In this document: piece by piece, positions 5,752 through 6,297 of the stretch | How positions within the stretch are numbered: position 1 is the stretch's first letter | How the letters are laid out: each line of letters begins with the position of its first letter | DNA from: Alphaproteobacteria bacterium | GTDB taxonomy: Bacteria; Pseudomonadota; Alphaproteobacteria; Micavibrionales; UBA1664 | Direction: 5' to 3' | Length of the DNA: 6,297 nucleotides | Assembly: GCA_018969935.1 (NCBI GenBank) | Contig: JAGWXJ010000109.1 | Coordinates: 1 to 6,297 of the forward strand | The notes under the pieces: generated by a model | Seen by the model: only the letters and a program-made list of their open reading frames with translations | Database searches by the model: none | Told to the model about the DNA's origin: nothing | Translations under genes and position numbers: made by a program

Positions 5752-6297
5752 CTAGACCAGCTTTAGGCCAGGATTTTGGCGTTTGGGTGCAGGCTGGATG
5801 TAAATATTGCGCCATTTTGCCGCAACGATGGCTTCTAGCTTCAGGATGTCATCCGTCAGGCGGCCGGGATACTTTTCGTAGCCAAGCTGGTGTGCATTCC
5901 CCACGCCGTCTACATCGGATAATGGCTCGTGTTTGAATTCCTCGGGCTTTTCATCCAGCAGGGTATTTTGCGTACACAAGTCGGCGTAGGTGAGGATTTT
6001 GGACATGAACTTCGCGTCATGCGCCGCGGCATCATAGGTTGCCGTATCCCTCAGGTATGCCGTGCGCATCATCAGGATGGCGGCTGCGCGCGCGGATTCC
6101 GAACGCCAGTACACATCAGGCTTTTGCCTGAACATCGTGACGATATCCACGCCGCCGATGGCTGCGGCGTATAGCGGGTCTAGCCCCAACGGGAGAGGGG
6201 TGATGTTTTCCGGTGCGTAGTCGTTGATGACATCGACCAGAAATTTCCAGTAGGCGTAGGTGCATTGCAGGCCTTCCATCAGGTTATCGCGCGAGAG
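5752..6297 (-). CDS. Unrecognised protein, C-terminal part only (cut by window edge)
   Basis: The frame runs open from the window edge to TAG at 5752, 181 codons. An ATG occurs at 6279, but the six codons before it (LSRDNL) are also open, no good ribosome binding site precedes it, and the sequence reads like the interior of a protein, so I treat the 5' end as outside the window. I do not recognise the family. The visible part is soluble and probably mostly alpha-helical, rich in Ala, Asp and Tyr (for example YAYWKFLVDVINDYAPEN, SARAAAILMMRTAYLRDTATYDAAAHDAKF), with a basic C-terminal tail QPAPKRQNPGLKLV. There is no membrane helix. A 77-78 nt gap follows before the GTG at 5674, with no convincing terminator. 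Confidence 0.7.
   Translation of the reverse strand, partial: LSRDNLMEGLQCTYAYWKFLVDVINDYAPENITPLPLGLDPLYAAAIGGVDIVTMFRQKPDVYWRSESARAAAILMMRTAYLRDTATYDAAAHDAKFMSKILTYADLCTQNTLLDEKPEEFKHEPLSDVDGVGNAHQLGYEKYPGRLTDDILKLEAIVAAKWRNIYIQPAPKRQNPGLKLV

Overview
Every gene I can support in this window lies on the minus strand, so the natural reading order runs from position 6297 down to 1. The centre (about 4980 down to 1941) is a well-known alphaproteobacterial housekeeping block: a UPF0262 protein, a low-molecular-weight phosphatase-like protein, translation initiation factor IF-1 (infA), a Maf nucleotide pyrophosphatase and a short RNase E/G. A tRNA-Phe lies further downstream. UPF0262, the infA/maf/rng order and the nearby tRNA-Phe together point to an alphaproteobacterium; I cannot name the genus. 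Base composition is mixed: by hand count 2401-2520 in rng is about 62% GC and 5161-5280 in an unknown membrane protein gene about 42% GC.

Layout, in transcription order. (1) >6297-5752: the C-terminal part of an unrecognised protein that continues past the window edge. (2) 5626-5027: an unrecognised membrane protein with a soluble N-terminal domain and a two-helix hairpin, preceded by a perfect 7-bp inverted repeat. (3) 4978-4484: UPF0262 protein. (4) 4453-4049: phosphatase-like protein, whose extended -10 promoter sits so close to the start codon that its mRNA should be nearly leaderless. (5) 3976-3758 infA, 3768-3160 maf and 3194-1941 rng form a tight overlapping operon with its own promoter. 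(6) 1839-1285: a secreted protein of unknown function, closed by a strong intrinsic terminator. (7) 1194-1119: tRNA-Phe(GAA) with its own promoter. (8) 1037-246: a periplasmic solute-binding protein whose stop overlaps, as ATGA, the start of (9) 249-<1: a membrane sensor cut by the window edge.

How the genes may work together. The infA-maf-rng operon joins translation initiation, nucleotide-pool cleaning and RNA processing, as in relatives. The solute-binding protein and sensor look like a ligand-sensing module rather than part of an ABC importer, because no permease or ATPase is visible and the two genes are translationally coupled. The zinc-finger gyrase inhibitor gene yacG, which often follows rng or maf in Alphaproteobacteria, is absent here, and a secreted protein gene stands in that place.

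I see no mobile element, CRISPR array or defence cassette, and no clear evidence of a complete new system. The most unusual material is the three unrecognised proteins flanking the conserved block and the binding-protein/sensor pair.
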